From positions 62,001-126,000 of the forward strand of contig NZ_JAAIVB010000068.1 in NCBI RefSeq assembly GCF_010974945.1: 64,000 nucleotides of DNA, in the 5' to 3' direction. A program made the position numbers and the translations under genes. This stretch comes from Noviherbaspirillum galbum. GTDB taxonomy: Bacteria; Pseudomonadota; Gammaproteobacteria; Burkholderiales; Burkholderiaceae_D. Below the pieces are notes generated by a model. The model made no database searches. It saw only the letters and a program-made list of their open reading frames with translations, and was not told the origin of the DNA. Shown piece after piece: positions 32,423 to 42,977 of the stretch (position 1 is the stretch's first letter; every line of letters starts with the position of its first letter).

Positions 32423-34441
32423 TTATGCCGCCTTGAAGGCGAGCAGTTGCGCGCCTTCGGCGACCTGGTCGCCAACGAGGTACAGCAGGTCCTCGACGGT
32501 GCCGTTCGCCGGCGCGGCGATGGTGTGCTCCATTTTCATGGCTTCCATGATGAGCAATGGTGCGCCTTTTTCGACTTCCTTGCCTTTTTCGACCAGCACC
32601 GCCACGATCTTGCCGGGCATGGGCGCGGTCAGGCGTCCGCCTTCCGCTTCCGCTTCGCCGGCGTGCGCCAGGGGATCGTTGTAGTTGAGCGCATGATGCG
32701 CGCCGCCGGTGAACACGTGGAAGGTCTCGCCGTCGCGCACCACGGTGCCGCGCACCGTCGAGCCGTCGAGCTTGATCACCAGGCGCTTGCTCTGCTGCTC
32801 CACCAGCGTCATGAGGGCGCCGCGCCCGCCGGCCTCGACCTTCCAGCCGGCATTCGCGTATTCCACCGCCAGCGGCGACCGGCCGGACTCGTCGCCGTAG
32901 TCCAGCACGCGCCTGAGCGCGGCGTTCATGCGCCAGCCGCTGGTATCGGCCCAGGGTTTGCGAGCATCGTTGGCGGCGCCCTGCCTTTCCGATGCCAGCA
33001 GCGAAGCGGCCGCCAGCGCCAGCACTTCCAATGTGGCGCCGGCCGCCTGCGGAAACAAGGCCGCATGGTTGCGCTCGATGAGGCCGGTGTCGAGGTCGGC
33101 GGACGCGAACGGCTGGCTTTCCACCAGGCGCTTGAGGAAGGCGATGTTCGTTGCCAGGCCGACCACCTGGTATTCCGACAAGGCTTGCGCCATGTGCGCG
33201 AGCGCTTCCTCCCTGTCCTTGCCCCAGACGATGAGCTTGGCGATCATCGGGTCGTAGAAGGGCGAGATTGCATCGCCTTCGCGCACGCCGGAGTCGATGC
33301 GAACTGCGGCCGGATCGCCGCCGATTGCACCCTTGCCGAGTTCGAAGTTGACCGCCGCCGGGGTATGCATGTGGCGCAGCGTGCCGATGGAAGGAAGGAA
33401 GCCCTTTTCCGGATTCTCGGCATACACCCGCGCCTCGAGCGCATGGCCATGGATCGCCAGCTCATGCTGCTGCTTCGGCAAGGCTTCGCCGAAGGCCACG
33501 CGCAGTTGCCATTCCACCAGGTCCATGCCGGTGATCATTTCCGTGACCGGATGCTCCACCTGCAGGCGGGTGTTCATTTCCATGAAGTAGAAGCTGCCGT
33601 CCTGGTTGGCGATGAATTCCACCGTGCCCGCGCCGACGTAGCCCACCGCCTTGGCGGCGGCCACGGCCGCCTCGCCCATGGCCTGGCGTCGCTCAGGCGT
33701 CATGCCCGGCGCCGGCGCTTCCTCCAGCACCTTCTGGTGGCGGCGCTGCACCGAGCAGTCGCGCTCGAACAGGTAGACGCACTCGCCCTTCGTGTCGGCG
33801 AAGACCTGGATCTCGATGTGGCGCGGACGGGTGAGGTATTTCTCGACCAGCACCTTGTCGTCGCCGAAGCTGTTGATGGCTTCGCGCTTGCACGATTCGA
33901 GCGCAGCCTTGAAGTCGGCGCTCTTCTCGACGATGCGCATGCCCTTTCCGCCGCCGCCGGCGGAGGCCTTGAGCAGCACCGGGTAGCCGATGCGGTCTGC
34001 CTGCTCCTGCAGGAAGGATGCATCCTGGTTATCGCCGTGGTAGCCGGGAACGAGCGGCACGCTGGCGGTTTCCATCAAGGCCTTCGCTGCCGACTTTGAG
34101 CCCATGGCGCGGATGGCCGAGGCCGGCGGGCCGATGAAGGCGATGCCAGCCTTGGCGCAGGCGTCGGCGAAGTCTTCGTTTTCCGACAGGAAGCCGTAGC
34201 CGGGATGGATGGCCTGCGCGCCGGTCGCCTTGGCGACCTCGATGATCTTGTCCGCGCGCAGGTAGCTTTCCTTGGCCGGCGCCGGACCGATGAGCACCGA
34301 CTCGTCGCAGACGGCGACATGCTTGGCATTGGCGTCGGCCTCGGAGTAAACGGCGACGGTCTTGATGCCCATGCGGTGGGCGGTGGCGGCGACGCGGCAG
34401 GCGATTTCGCCGCGGTTGGCAATCAGGATCTTGGTGAACAT
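32423..34441 (-). CDS. liuD: methylcrotonyl-CoA carboxylase biotin-containing (alpha) subunit
   Basis: A 672-residue biotin-dependent carboxylase subunit. Residues 1 to about 450 are biotin carboxylase (ILIANRGEIACRV at the start, ASAGGGGKGMR as ATP-grasp glycine loop, EMNTRLQVEHPVTE). After a BT-type middle domain, a biotinyl carrier domain ends the protein with EAMKMEHT and the biotinylated lysine at K636. With LiuB it carboxylates 3-methylcrotonyl-CoA; acyl specificity is assigned from the leucine cluster. A short relic of the palindromic repeat lies upstream, between this gene and bioB. Confidence 0.93.
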   Translation of the reverse strand: MFTKILIANRGEIACRVAATAHRMGIKTVAVYSEADANAKHVAVCDESVLIGPAPAKESYLRADKIIEVAKATGAQAIHPGYGFLSENEDFADACAKAGIAFIGPPASAIRAMGSKSAAKALMETASVPLVPGYHGDNQDASFLQEQADRIGYPVLLKASAGGGGKGMRIVEKSADFKAALESCKREAINSFGDDKVLVEKYLTRPRHIEIQVFADTKGECVYLFERDCSVQRRHQKVLEEAPAPGMTPERRQAMGEAAVAAAKAVGYVGAGTVEFIANQDGSFYFMEMNTRLQVEHPVTEMITGMDLVEWQLRVAFGEALPKQQHELAIHGHALEARVYAENPEKGFLPSIGTLRHMHTPAAVNFELGKGAIGGDPAAVRIDSGVREGDAISPFYDPMIAKLIVWGKDREEALAHMAQALSEYQVVGLATNIAFLKRLVESQPFASADLDTGLIERNHAALFPQAAGATLEVLALAAASLLASERQGAANDARKPWADTSGWRMNAALRRVLDYGDESGRSPLAVEYANAGWKVEAGGRGALMTLVEQQSKRLVIKLDGSTVRGTVVRDGETFHVFTGGAHHALNYNDPLAHAGEAEAEGGRLTAPMPGKIVAVLVEKGKEVEKGAPLLIMEAMKMEHTIAAPANGTVEDLLYLVGDQVAEGAQLLAFKAA

Positions 34442-34496
34442 GCTGACGACTCCTTTGGGGGTGCCCGTCTGCCTTGTGGGCGCGGGGCGTTTTTTT

Positions 34497-34549
34497 TCTC
34501 TCCCCTTGAAGGGGAGCCCATATGCTCCCTCCTCTTCAAGGGGAGGGAG
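34497..34549. repeat. short double-hairpin relative of the palindromic repeat (liuD-bioB junction)
   Basis: Two hairpins, CTCCCCTTGAAGGGGAG (about 34499-34515) and CTCCCTCCTCTTCAAGGGGAGGGAG (34525-34549), are separated by about 9 bases. They correspond to the outer arms of the ~147-bp repeats seen in the Liv operon, without the central part. Confidence 0.75.
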
Positions 34550-34555
34550 TCTTAT

Positions 34556-35587
34556 TCATCCTTCATGCGCCAGCTTGGCATTCACTTCCACGTGCGTCGT
34601 GCGCATGCCGAGCTTTTCCAGCAACTGGCGATCGGCTTCCACGTCCGGGTTGCCGGTGGTCAGCAGCTTGTCGCCGTAGAAAATCGAATTCGCGCCAGCA
34701 GCGAAGCAGAGCGCCTGCACCGCCTCGCCGAGTTCGCGCCGCCCCGCGGACAATCGTACCCGAGCCTTCGGCATGGTGATGCGCGCCACCGCGATGGTGC
34801 GCACGAATTCCAGCGGATCGAGCTTGTCCTGCCCGTACAGCGGCGTGCCCTTGACCTGCACCAGGTGGTTGATCGGCACCGACTCGGGATACGGCTCGAG
34901 GTTCGCCACCTGCGCCACGAGGCCTGCGCGCTGGCGGCGCGACTCGCCCATGCCGACGATGCCGCCGCAGCAGACCTTGATGCCGGCGCCGCGCACCTTG
35001 TCCAGCGTATCGAGACGGTCTTCGTACTGGCGGGTGGAAATGATGTCGTTGTAGAACTCGGGCGCGGTGTCGAGGTTGTGGTTGTAGTAGTCCAGGCCGG
35101 CGGCGGCGAGGCGCTCGGCCTGGCCGTCTTCCAGCATGCCCAGCGTGGCGCAGGCTTCGAGGCCAAGCGCCTTGACGCCGCGCACCATGGCTTCGACGTG
35201 TTCCAGGTCGCGGTCCTTGGGGCTGCGCCAGGCGGCGCCCATGCAGAAGCGGGTGGCGCCATGCTCCTTGGCGGCGCGCGCGGCATTCAGGACCGTTTCG
35301 AGCTCAAGCAGCTTTTGCGCGGTGACGCCGGTGTCGTAGCGCGCGGCCTGCGGGCAGTAGCCGCAGTCTTCCGGGCAGCCGCCGGTCTTGATGGACAGCA
35401 GCGTGGCCAGCTCGACCTCGGTGGGGTCGAAGTGCTGGCGGTGCACCTGCTGCGCGCGGTACATCAGCTCGTTGAACGGCAGCTCGAACAGTTCGAGCAC
35501 CTTGTCCACCGGCCAGCGCTGGGCCGCCATGGCGCGCTTTTCGGCTGGAGTCGGCAGGGGGTGGAAGGTGACGGATGGCAGCGACAT
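34556..35587 (-). CDS. bioB: biotin synthase
   Basis: A 343-residue radical SAM enzyme inserting sulfur into dethiobiotin. The SAM-cluster motif [12 protein letters not shown] has C71, C75 and C78; [17 protein letters not shown] and LVQVKGTPL are BioB landmarks, and the conserved Arg of the [2Fe-2S] site lies in [12 protein letters not shown]. Length is the family norm. It is the last gene of bioA-bioF-bioD-bioB and starts 15 bases after the bioD stop. Confidence 0.96.
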   Translation of the reverse strand: MSLPSVTFHPLPTPAEKRAMAAQRWPVDKVLELFELPFNELMYRAQQVHRQHFDPTEVELATLLSIKTGGCPEDCGYCPQAARYDTGVTAQKLLELETVLNAARAAKEHGATRFCMGAAWRSPKDRDLEHVEAMVRGVKALGLEACATLGMLEDGQAERLAAAGLDYYNHNLDTAPEFYNDIISTRQYEDRLDTLDKVRGAGIKVCCGGIVGMGESRRQRAGLVAQVANLEPYPESVPINHLVQVKGTPLYGQDKLDPLEFVRTIAVARITMPKARVRLSAGRRELGEAVQALCFAAGANSIFYGDKLLTTGNPDVEADRQLLEKLGMRTTHVEVNAKLAHEG

Positions 35588-35602
35588 GGCAACGATCTCT
35601 TT

Positions 35603-36331
35603 TCAGGCAGGTTGGACGGGTCTTGCGCGTGCCGGGGACGGCGCAGGCCATCCCGGCAGGCTGGAAAAATCGAGGTGTTCCGCCGCGAAGGGCGGCAGCG
35701 GCGACGGCAGGCGCGGGACGCAACCCAGCAGCGGCGCATCGAGGCCGGCGGCCAGGGTTTCGATGTTGGCGACACCGTGCCGCATGGCCGGGTCGACCAG
35801 GTTGGCAACCCAGCCGGCCAGCGTCAGGCCACGCGCGGCGATGGCTTCCGCCGTCAGCAGGGCATGGTTGAGGCAGCCGAGGCGCAGGCCCACCACGAGC
35901 ACCACCGGCAGGCCGAGCGCCTGCGCCAGGTCGGCCGTGCTCTTGCCGTTGCCGAGCGGAACGCGGAAGCCGCCGACGCCCTCCACCACCATTGCATCGG
36001 TTTGCGCCGCGACGTCGCGGTAGCAGCCGAGGATGTGCGGAATGGACAAGTCGACGTCTTCCTGTGCGGCGGCGATGTGGGGTGCGGTGGCGTCGCGAAG
36101 CAGATAGGGCGTGGTCAGCTGGCGCGGCAGGCTGATGTTGGAGGCGGCGGCCAGCATGTCGACGTCTTCGTTGCGCCAGACGCCATGGCGCTGTTCGGCG
36201 CCGGCGGCGATGGGCTTCATGCCGATCGCGCGCACGCCGGACCTGCCGAACGCATGCAGCATGGCACTGGCAATCAGCGTCTTGCCGATCTCGGTATCGG
36301 TCCCGGTCACGAAATAATGCATGGCATTCAT
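35603..36331 (-). CDS. bioD: dethiobiotin synthetase
   Basis: A 242-residue ATPase making dethiobiotin from 7,8-diaminononanoate, CO2 and ATP. The P-loop GTDTEIGKT is at residues 10-18; [18 protein letters not shown] and [18 protein letters not shown] are BioD landmarks. The ATG at 36331 overlaps the bioF stop by four bases (ATGA). The frame is open far upstream inside bioF, a shadow. The last ~20 residues are Pro/Arg/Ala-rich beyond the usual end. Confidence 0.94.
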   Translation of the reverse strand: MNAMHYFVTGTDTEIGKTLIASAMLHAFGRSGVRAIGMKPIAAGAEQRHGVWRNEDVDMLAAASNISLPRQLTTPYLLRDATAPHIAAAQEDVDLSIPHILGCYRDVAAQTDAMVVEGVGGFRVPLGNGKSTADLAQALGLPVVLVVGLRLGCLNHALLTAEAIAARGLTLAGWVANLVDPAMRHGVANIETLAAGLDAPLLGCVPRLPSPLPPFAAEHLDFSSLPGWPAPSPARARPVQPA

Positions 36332-37515
36332 TCGGCGATCTCCCTTTCCATGGCATTGAGCGCATCCGCCAGGCGCGCGACGTCGTCGTGGGTATGCGAG
36401 GCGGACAGGGTCACCCGCAGGCGGGCGGTGCCGGCGGGAACGGTCGGCGGCCGGATCGCAGGCACCCAGATGCCCTGCTCCTGAAGATGCGCTGCCGCCC
36501 GCAGGACGACGCGGTTGTCGCCGACGATGATGGGCTGGATGGCGGTCTCCGACGCGAACAAGGTCCACCGCTGCAGCCTGAGGCGGTTCTTGAGTTCGCC
36601 GACGAGGCTGCGCAGATGGGCGCGGCGTTCCATGCCTTCGTCGCCGCCCATGAGTTCGAGCGACTCCAGCAAGGCATGCGCGAGCGCCGGCGGCGCGGCG
36701 GTCGTGTAGATGTAGGGCCGCGCCCGCTGCACCAGCCAGTCGATCACGGTGCGGTGCGCCGCGACGAAGGCGCCGCCCACGCCGGCCGCCTTGCCGAGCG
36801 TGCCCATGTAGACGATGTGCGGCGACGACAGTCCGAGGTGTTCCAGCACGCCCCGGCCATGCTTGCCGAGGACGCCGAATCCATGCGCGTCGTCGATCAC
36901 CAGCCAGGCGCCATGCCGCTCGCACAAGGCCGCCAGCGCATGCAGCGGCGCGATGTCGCCGTCCATGCTGAACACGCTGTCGGTCACGACCAGCTTGGTG
37001 GCAGCCTTGCTTGCGGCAAGCAGGCGTTGCAGGGTGGCGGTGTCGCCATGCGGATAGACCTGCACCGCCGCGCGCGACAGCCGTGCGCCGTCGATCAGCG
37101 ACGCGTGGTTCAGGGCTTCGGAAAAGATTTCGCCGTCCGTTCCGGCCAGCGCGGTCAGGATCGCCAGGTTGGCCATGTAGCCGGTGCAGAAGCTCAGCGC
37201 GTCCGCCTCGCCGATATGCGGCGCCATGCATCCGGCAAGCTTTTCCTCCAGCAGCGCGTGCGCCCGGGAGTGACCGCTGATGAGATGCGACGCGCCGCTG
37301 CCCGCTCCGTAGCGCAGGGCGCCCTCGCGCAAGGCCTGCACGATGCGCGGGTGCGCGGCGAGGCCGAGATAGTCGTTGCTGCAGAAGGCGAGCATGGGGC
37401 GGCCATCGACCGTCACGTGCGGCGCGCAAGGCGTCTCGGCGATGCGGCGGCGGCGGCGCAGGTGCTGCTCGTCGAGTTGCGCCAGGCGGCGCTCCAGGGA
37501 TGCCAGCAATTCCAT
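36328..37515 (-). CDS. bioF: 8-amino-7-oxononanoate synthase
   Basis: A 395-residue PLP enzyme condensing pimeloyl-ACP/CoA with alanine. The PLP-binding lysine is predicted at K242 in [28 protein letters not shown], and [15 protein letters not shown] are family motifs. Two adjacent ATGs at 37518 and 37515 are possible; the second has GGGAGG at better spacing. It overlaps the bioA stop. The tight overlaps bioA/bioF/bioD indicate translational coupling. Confidence 0.94.
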   Translation of the reverse strand: MELLASLERRLAQLDEQHLRRRRRIAETPCAPHVTVDGRPMLAFCSNDYLGLAAHPRIVQALREGALRYGAGSGASHLISGHSRAHALLEEKLAGCMAPHIGEADALSFCTGYMANLAILTALAGTDGEIFSEALNHASLIDGARLSRAAVQVYPHGDTATLQRLLAASKAATKLVVTDSVFSMDGDIAPLHALAALCERHGAWLVIDDAHGFGVLGKHGRGVLEHLGLSSPHIVYMGTLGKAAGVGGAFVAAHRTVIDWLVQRARPYIYTTAAPPALAHALLESLELMGGDEGMERRAHLRSLVGELKNRLRLQRWTLFASETAIQPIIVGDNRVVLRAAAHLQEQGIWVPAIRPPTVPAGTARLRVTLSASHTHDDVARLADALNAMEREIAE

Positions 37516-38876
37516 CATCGGCCTCCCATGACGGCATCGAAGACGCTGCGGGTGCGCGACGCCAGCAGGTGGATTTCCTCTTCGTCGAGGATGTAGGGCG
37601 GCATGAGGTAGACCGTGCGGCCGATGGGCCGCAGCAGCAGTTCCTGGCGCAAGCCCTCGGTGAAGAAGCGCCGGGAAAAGCTGGCGGCCTGCTGCGGATC
37701 GTCGATCACCGCATCGAAGGCCCAGATCATTCCCTGCTGTCGGAAATGCGCCACGCGAGGATCTTCGGCGATTGGCTGGAGTGCCTCGCGCATCGCGGCG
37801 GCCTTCACGCGGTTGCGTTCCAGCACCTTGTCTTCCTCGAAGATCTGCAGGGTAGCGAGCGCCGCGCGGCAGGCGAGCGGATTGCCCGTATAGGAATGCG
37901 AATGCAGGAAGCCGCGCCGGACATCGGCGTCGTAGAAGGCCTGGTAGATGTCGTCGCGCGTCATGACGAGCGACAGCGGCAGGTAGCCGCCGCTGATGCC
38001 CTTGGACAGGCAGACGAAGTCCGGCCAGATGCCGGCCTGTTCGCAGGCGAAGAAGCTGCCGGTGCGGCCGCAGCCCACGGCGATCTCGTCGGCGATGAGG
38101 TGCACGCCATGGCGGTCGCAGAGCGCGCGCAGACGGCGCAGGTACTGCGGGTCGTGCATCGCCATGCCGGCGGCGCACTGCACCAGCGGCTCGACGATGA
38201 CCGCGGCGATGCGGCCGGCGCGTTCCCGGAGCAGGGCATCGAGTTCGTCCGCCGCCGCGTCGGCAACGTCGGCCGCGCTCTGGCCGTCGCGCGCGCCGCG
38301 CGCGTCGGGCGATGCCACGACATGCGCGCGCTGCAGCAAGGGGCCATAGGCATCGCGGAACAATGCCACGTCGGTAACGCCAAGCGCGCCCACCGTCTCG
38401 CCATGGTAGCTGCCGCGCAGGCAGACGAATTCCTGCTTGTCGGCCTGGCCGGAGTTGCGCCAGTAATGGAAGCTCATCTTCAGCGCGATCTCGGTGGCCG
38501 AGGCGCCGTCGGAGGCGTAGAAGCAATGTCCGAGGCGGCCGCCGGCAAGCGCCGACAGCTTCTCCGACAAGGTAATGACCGGCTCATGGGTGAAGCCGGC
38601 GAGCATCGCATGCTCGAGCATGTCGAGCTGTTCCTTGAGGGCGGCATTGATGCGCTGGTTGGCATGGCCGAACAGGTTGACCCACCACGAGCTGATCGCA
38701 TCGAGGTAGCGCCCGCCGTCGGCGCCATAGAGCCAGGCGCCGCGGCCGTGGCTCACCGGCACCAGCGGCACGCTTTCATGGTGCTGCATCTGCGTGCATG
38801 GATGCCACACGCTCCTGAGGCTGCGGCTGATCCAGTCGGCATTCGACGGCTGCGCGAATTGTGTTGCTTGATTCAA
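37515..38876 (-). CDS. bioA: adenosylmethionine-8-amino-7-oxononanoate aminotransferase
   Basis: A 453-residue class III aminotransferase that uses SAM as amino donor to make 7,8-diaminononanoate. WHPCTQM near residue 24, [16 protein letters not shown], and CLSKGISGG with the PLP lysine at K292 are BioA motifs. The start is assigned to a TTG at 38876 with AGGAG eight bases upstream: no ATG lies between the far-upstream open frame and residue 30, and an ATG start at M30 would cut the WHPCTQM motif. It follows the liuC stop by 46 bases. Confidence 0.92.
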   Translation of the reverse strand: MNQATQFAQPSNADWISRSLRSVWHPCTQMQHHESVPLVPVSHGRGAWLYGADGGRYLDAISSWWVNLFGHANQRINAALKEQLDMLEHAMLAGFTHEPVITLSEKLSALAGGRLGHCFYASDGASATEIALKMSFHYWRNSGQADKQEFVCLRGSYHGETVGALGVTDVALFRDAYGPLLQRAHVVASPDARGARDGQSAADVADAAADELDALLRERAGRIAAVIVEPLVQCAAGMAMHDPQYLRRLRALCDRHGVHLIADEIAVGCGRTGSFFACEQAGIWPDFVCLSKGISGGYLPLSLVMTRDDIYQAFYDADVRRGFLHSHSYTGNPLACRAALATLQIFEEDKVLERNRVKAAAMREALQPIAEDPRVAHFRQQGMIWAFDAVIDDPQQAASFSRRFFTEGLRQELLLRPIGRTVYLMPPYILDEEEIHLLASRTRSVFDAVMGGR

Positions 38877-38922
38877 GCTTGCTGCTCCTGTGATGCTGTC
38901 GCTCTCTTCGTGGCGCAAATGC

Positions 38923-39708
38923 TCAAGGCTGCTGCAGCCAGTCCGGCTTGCGTTTCTCGAGGAAGGAGCGGACGCCTTCCTTGCCTTCTTCCGAACTGCG
39001 GATGTCGGCAATGCGTCCGGCGGTATCGGCGATGAGTTCCAGCGTCAGGGGGCGGCCGGCGACATCCTGCACCAGTCGCTTGGCTTCCTTGACCGCGTTC
39101 GGGCTGTTGTTCGCGATCGCCTTGACGATATCGCTCGTCACGGCGTCCAGGTCGGCCGCGCCGGCCAGGGCATGCACGAAGCCGATGCGCTGCGCTTCCT
39201 GCGCCGTGAAGCGTTCGGCGGTAATGAAATACCGGCGGGCGGCGCTCTCGCCCATGGCCTTGATGACGTAGGGGGAAATGGTGGCGGGGATCAGGCCGAG
39301 CTTGACTTCGCTGAGGCAGAAACCGGCGCTGTCGGCGGCGACGGCGATGTCGCAGGCGGCGACCAGCCCCATGCCGCCGGCATAGCAGTCGCCCTGCACC
39401 TTCGCCACCACCGGCTTGGGGCAGGCATAGATGGTGCGGAGCATGTCGGCGAGCTGGGCGGCGTCCGCGAGGTTTTCCTCATGGGTGTAGCCGGCCATCT
39501 TCTTCATCCAGTTCAGGTCGGCGCCGGCGCAGAAAGCCGGCCCGCGCGCGGCGAGGACGATGACGCGCACGCCGGCCTGGGCGCCCAGGTCGCGGAAGGC
39601 CTGGGTGATCTCGGCGATGCTGGTTTCATTGAAGGCGTTGCGCATGTCCGGCCGGTTGAGCCACACGGTGGCGACCGGGCCGCTGTGTTCTATTTCAATG
39701 GTTTGCAT
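38923..39708 (-). CDS. liuC: methylglutaconyl-CoA hydratase (crotonase family)
   Basis: A 261-residue crotonase. AFCAGADLNWMKKMAGYTHEENL (about residues 59-81) is the fingerprint of the LiuC/AUH-like hydratase, and QGDCYAGGMGLVAACDI supplies the second oxyanion contact. It hydrates 3-methylglutaconyl-CoA to HMG-CoA. The ATG at 39708 is used; the upstream in-frame codon at 39756 lies in the intergenic gap. It sits between liuB and bioA on the same strand. Confidence 0.93.
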   Translation of the reverse strand: MQTIEIEHSGPVATVWLNRPDMRNAFNETSIAEITQAFRDLGAQAGVRVIVLAARGPAFCAGADLNWMKKMAGYTHEENLADAAQLADMLRTIYACPKPVVAKVQGDCYAGGMGLVAACDIAVAADSAGFCLSEVKLGLIPATISPYVIKAMGESAARRYFITAERFTAQEAQRIGFVHALAGAADLDAVTSDIVKAIANNSPNAVKEAKRLVQDVAGRPLTLELIADTAGRIADIRSSEEGKEGVRSFLEKRKPDWLQQP

Positions 39709-39781
39709 GATTCTTTCCGTTTCCTGAAAGTCGGCGGAATACGTCGGAGGGCGCATTGTAGCCGAGCGCCGCCCTCCCCCA

Positions 39782-41389
<1,608 letters not shown>

Positions 41390-41482
41390 GTTTGTGTACC
41401 TTGTTCTCGTTGTATCTAGTTTCTGGTTTCTTGTGTCTCTAGTCTTGTGTTTTGTGGCTTTCAGCTAGTCATCCGAAATGGG

Positions 41483-41502
41483 ATTCCCGCCTGCGCGGGA
41501 AT
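41483..41502. repeat. dRS3-like small inverted repeat
   Basis: ATTCCCGCCTGCGCGGGAAT is a 20-base hairpin (8-bp arms, 4-base centre) followed by GAC, matching the ATTCCC-N8-GGGAAT form of the neisserial dRS3 repeat and the similar GTCATTCCCGC repeats of many proteobacteria. It lies in the 123-base gap between ychJ-like and liuB genes and may act as a terminator for the former. Confidence 0.65.
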
Positions 41503-41512
41503 GACAAGGGAA

Positions 41513-41908
41513 TCACCCGCCCTTCTCCGGAAAACTGCCATCCACGTAGTACCACCTGCCGTCCTCTCGGACGAAGCTGCTCACTTCATGCAAACGCTGC
41601 GCGCGTCCGCCGCTCTTGCAGCGGGCAACGAATTCCACCGTGGCACGGTCGCCGTCCGGCACATGCCGGCGCACTTCCAGCCCCAGCCACTTGAGGCCCT
41701 CGTCCGCGACCAGATTGTCGGCGGGACGAGTGCTCGGGTGCCAGGTTGCCTTCAGGTAGGCATCGTCGCGCAGGACATAGGCGGTGTACCGCGAGCGCAT
41801 CAATTCCTCTGCCGTCCCCGCAAGTTGTCCGCCTTCGATGAAGCGCCCGCAGCAGCCTGCATAATCCTTGCCGCCACAGGGACAGGCCGAAGTGGTCTTG
41901 CCCCCCAT
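41513..41908 (-). CDS. YchJ family protein with N-terminal SEC-C zinc motif
   Basis: A 131-residue protein. The N-terminal CPCGGKDYAGCCG is the Zn-binding SEC-C pattern, and the rest (AEELMRSRYTAYVLRDDAYLKATWHP, then VEFVARCKSGG and VSSFVREDGRWYYVDG) is the YchJ/NTF2-like fold. Function is unknown. Its ATG overlaps the HAD gene stop (TGATG), so translation is coupled. Length is slightly short of E. coli YchJ, which has a second C-terminal SEC-C motif that is absent here. Confidence 0.87.
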   Translation of the reverse strand: MGGKTTSACPCGGKDYAGCCGRFIEGGQLAGTAEELMRSRYTAYVLRDDAYLKATWHPSTRPADNLVADEGLKWLGLEVRRHVPDGDRATVEFVARCKSGGRAQRLHEVSSFVREDGRWYYVDGSFPEKGG

Positions 41909-42561
41909 CACCGCACCAGCCCGGGCAGGTGCGCCATGTCGTCGAACACCAGCGCGGCGCCGGCATCGAGCAGCGCTTGCGCGGGCATGCGCTCGGCATA
42001 GCCGAACACCGTCATGCCAGCCGCGACGCCGGCGGTGACGCCGGTCGGCGTATCCTCGACCACCACGCAGCGGGACGGATGCACGCCCATGGTCTGCGCG
42101 GCGAGCAGGTAGACGTCTGGCGCCGGCTTGGTGCGCGGCACTTCCATGCCGCTGAACAGCTTGCCGTCGAAGTAAGGCAGCAGGCCGGTCTTGCCGAGCG
42201 TGAGGCGCATCTTCGCGCGGTCCGCGCCGGAAGCGACGCAAAACGCGGTGTCGTGCCTGACCAGGTCCTCCACCGCCAGGTGGATGTTCCTTACCGGCTC
42301 GATGCCCGCTTCCAGCGCGGCATTGCGGCGGGCGACGAATTCGGGATAGAAGGAATCCGGCACCGGCTTCGCGGCATGGCGGGCGATCATGGGCAGTTCG
42401 TCGCGCACCAGCCTGCCGACGAACAGGCGCATCGTTTCCTCGAGGCCGACTTGCCAGCCAAGTTCGTTGAGCATGTCGGAAAGCACGCCGCAGGTGACGG
42501 GCTCGCTGTCGACGAGCACGCCGTCGCAGTCGAAGGCCACCAGGTCGAACTTCTTCGTCAT
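41908..42561 (-). CDS. HAD superfamily hydrolase (beta-phosphoglucomutase/phosphatase-like)
   Basis: A 217-residue HAD phosphatase. The nucleophile motif AFDCDGVLVDSE gives D11 and D13; motif II is CVASGA, motif III the Lys in RTKPAPDVYL and motif IV VVEDTPTGVTAG. The cap domain lies between residues 18 and about 85. Substrate unknown; sugar phosphates are usual for this subgroup. The ATG at 42561 overlaps the rhodanese stop (ATGA). Confidence 0.9.
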   Translation of the reverse strand: MTKKFDLVAFDCDGVLVDSEPVTCGVLSDMLNELGWQVGLEETMRLFVGRLVRDELPMIARHAAKPVPDSFYPEFVARRNAALEAGIEPVRNIHLAVEDLVRHDTAFCVASGADRAKMRLTLGKTGLLPYFDGKLFSGMEVPRTKPAPDVYLLAAQTMGVHPSRCVVVEDTPTGVTAGVAAGMTVFGYAERMPAQALLDAGAALVFDDMAHLPGLVR

Positions 42562-42959
42562 GCCTTTTTCGCCTTGTCTTCCACCGGAGCGCCCGCCTTC
42601 TTCCAGGCGCCGAAGCCGCCGTCGATGTGCGCGACGTTGTCCATGCCCATGTCCTGCACGGTCTTGGTGGTCAGGGCGCTGCGCCAGCCGGCGGCGCAAA
42701 AGAAGATGTATTCCTTCTTGCCCTGGAAGACCGGCTTGAAGTACGGCGAATCCGGATCCACCCAGAATTCGATCATTCCCCGCGGCGCGGAATAGGCACC
42801 GGGGATGACGCCTTCGCGCTCGAGTTCGCGGACGTCGCGGATGTCGACGAACTGCACTTCCGGATCGGTCATCCTGGCGAGCGCTTCATCCACGCTGTAG
42901 GTCTTCACCTGCGCCATGGCTTCGTCGACGAGCTGGCGGTATCCTTTTTTCAATGGCAT
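42558..42959 (-). CDS. rhodanese-like domain protein
   Basis: A 133-residue single-domain rhodanese. FVDIRDVRELEREGVIPGA is the CH2-A region, and FFCAAGWRSALTTKT is the active-site loop with nucleophile C88 followed by the conserved Arg. Such proteins move sulfane sulfur or bind anions. It sits 18 bases downstream of the acyl-CoA dehydrogenase gene and overlaps the HAD gene by four bases, forming a coupled rhodanese-HAD-YchJ trio. Confidence 0.9.
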   Translation of the reverse strand: MPLKKGYRQLVDEAMAQVKTYSVDEALARMTDPEVQFVDIRDVRELEREGVIPGAYSAPRGMIEFWVDPDSPYFKPVFQGKKEYIFFCAAGWRSALTTKTVQDMGMDNVAHIDGGFGAWKKAGAPVEDKAKKA

Positions 42960-42977
42960 GACTTTCTCCCTTTTCGT

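Noticed and set aside
38877-39011. ATG start of bioA at 39011
   Set aside because: It would overlap liuC and add Arg/Lys/Ser-rich sequence without BioA features.
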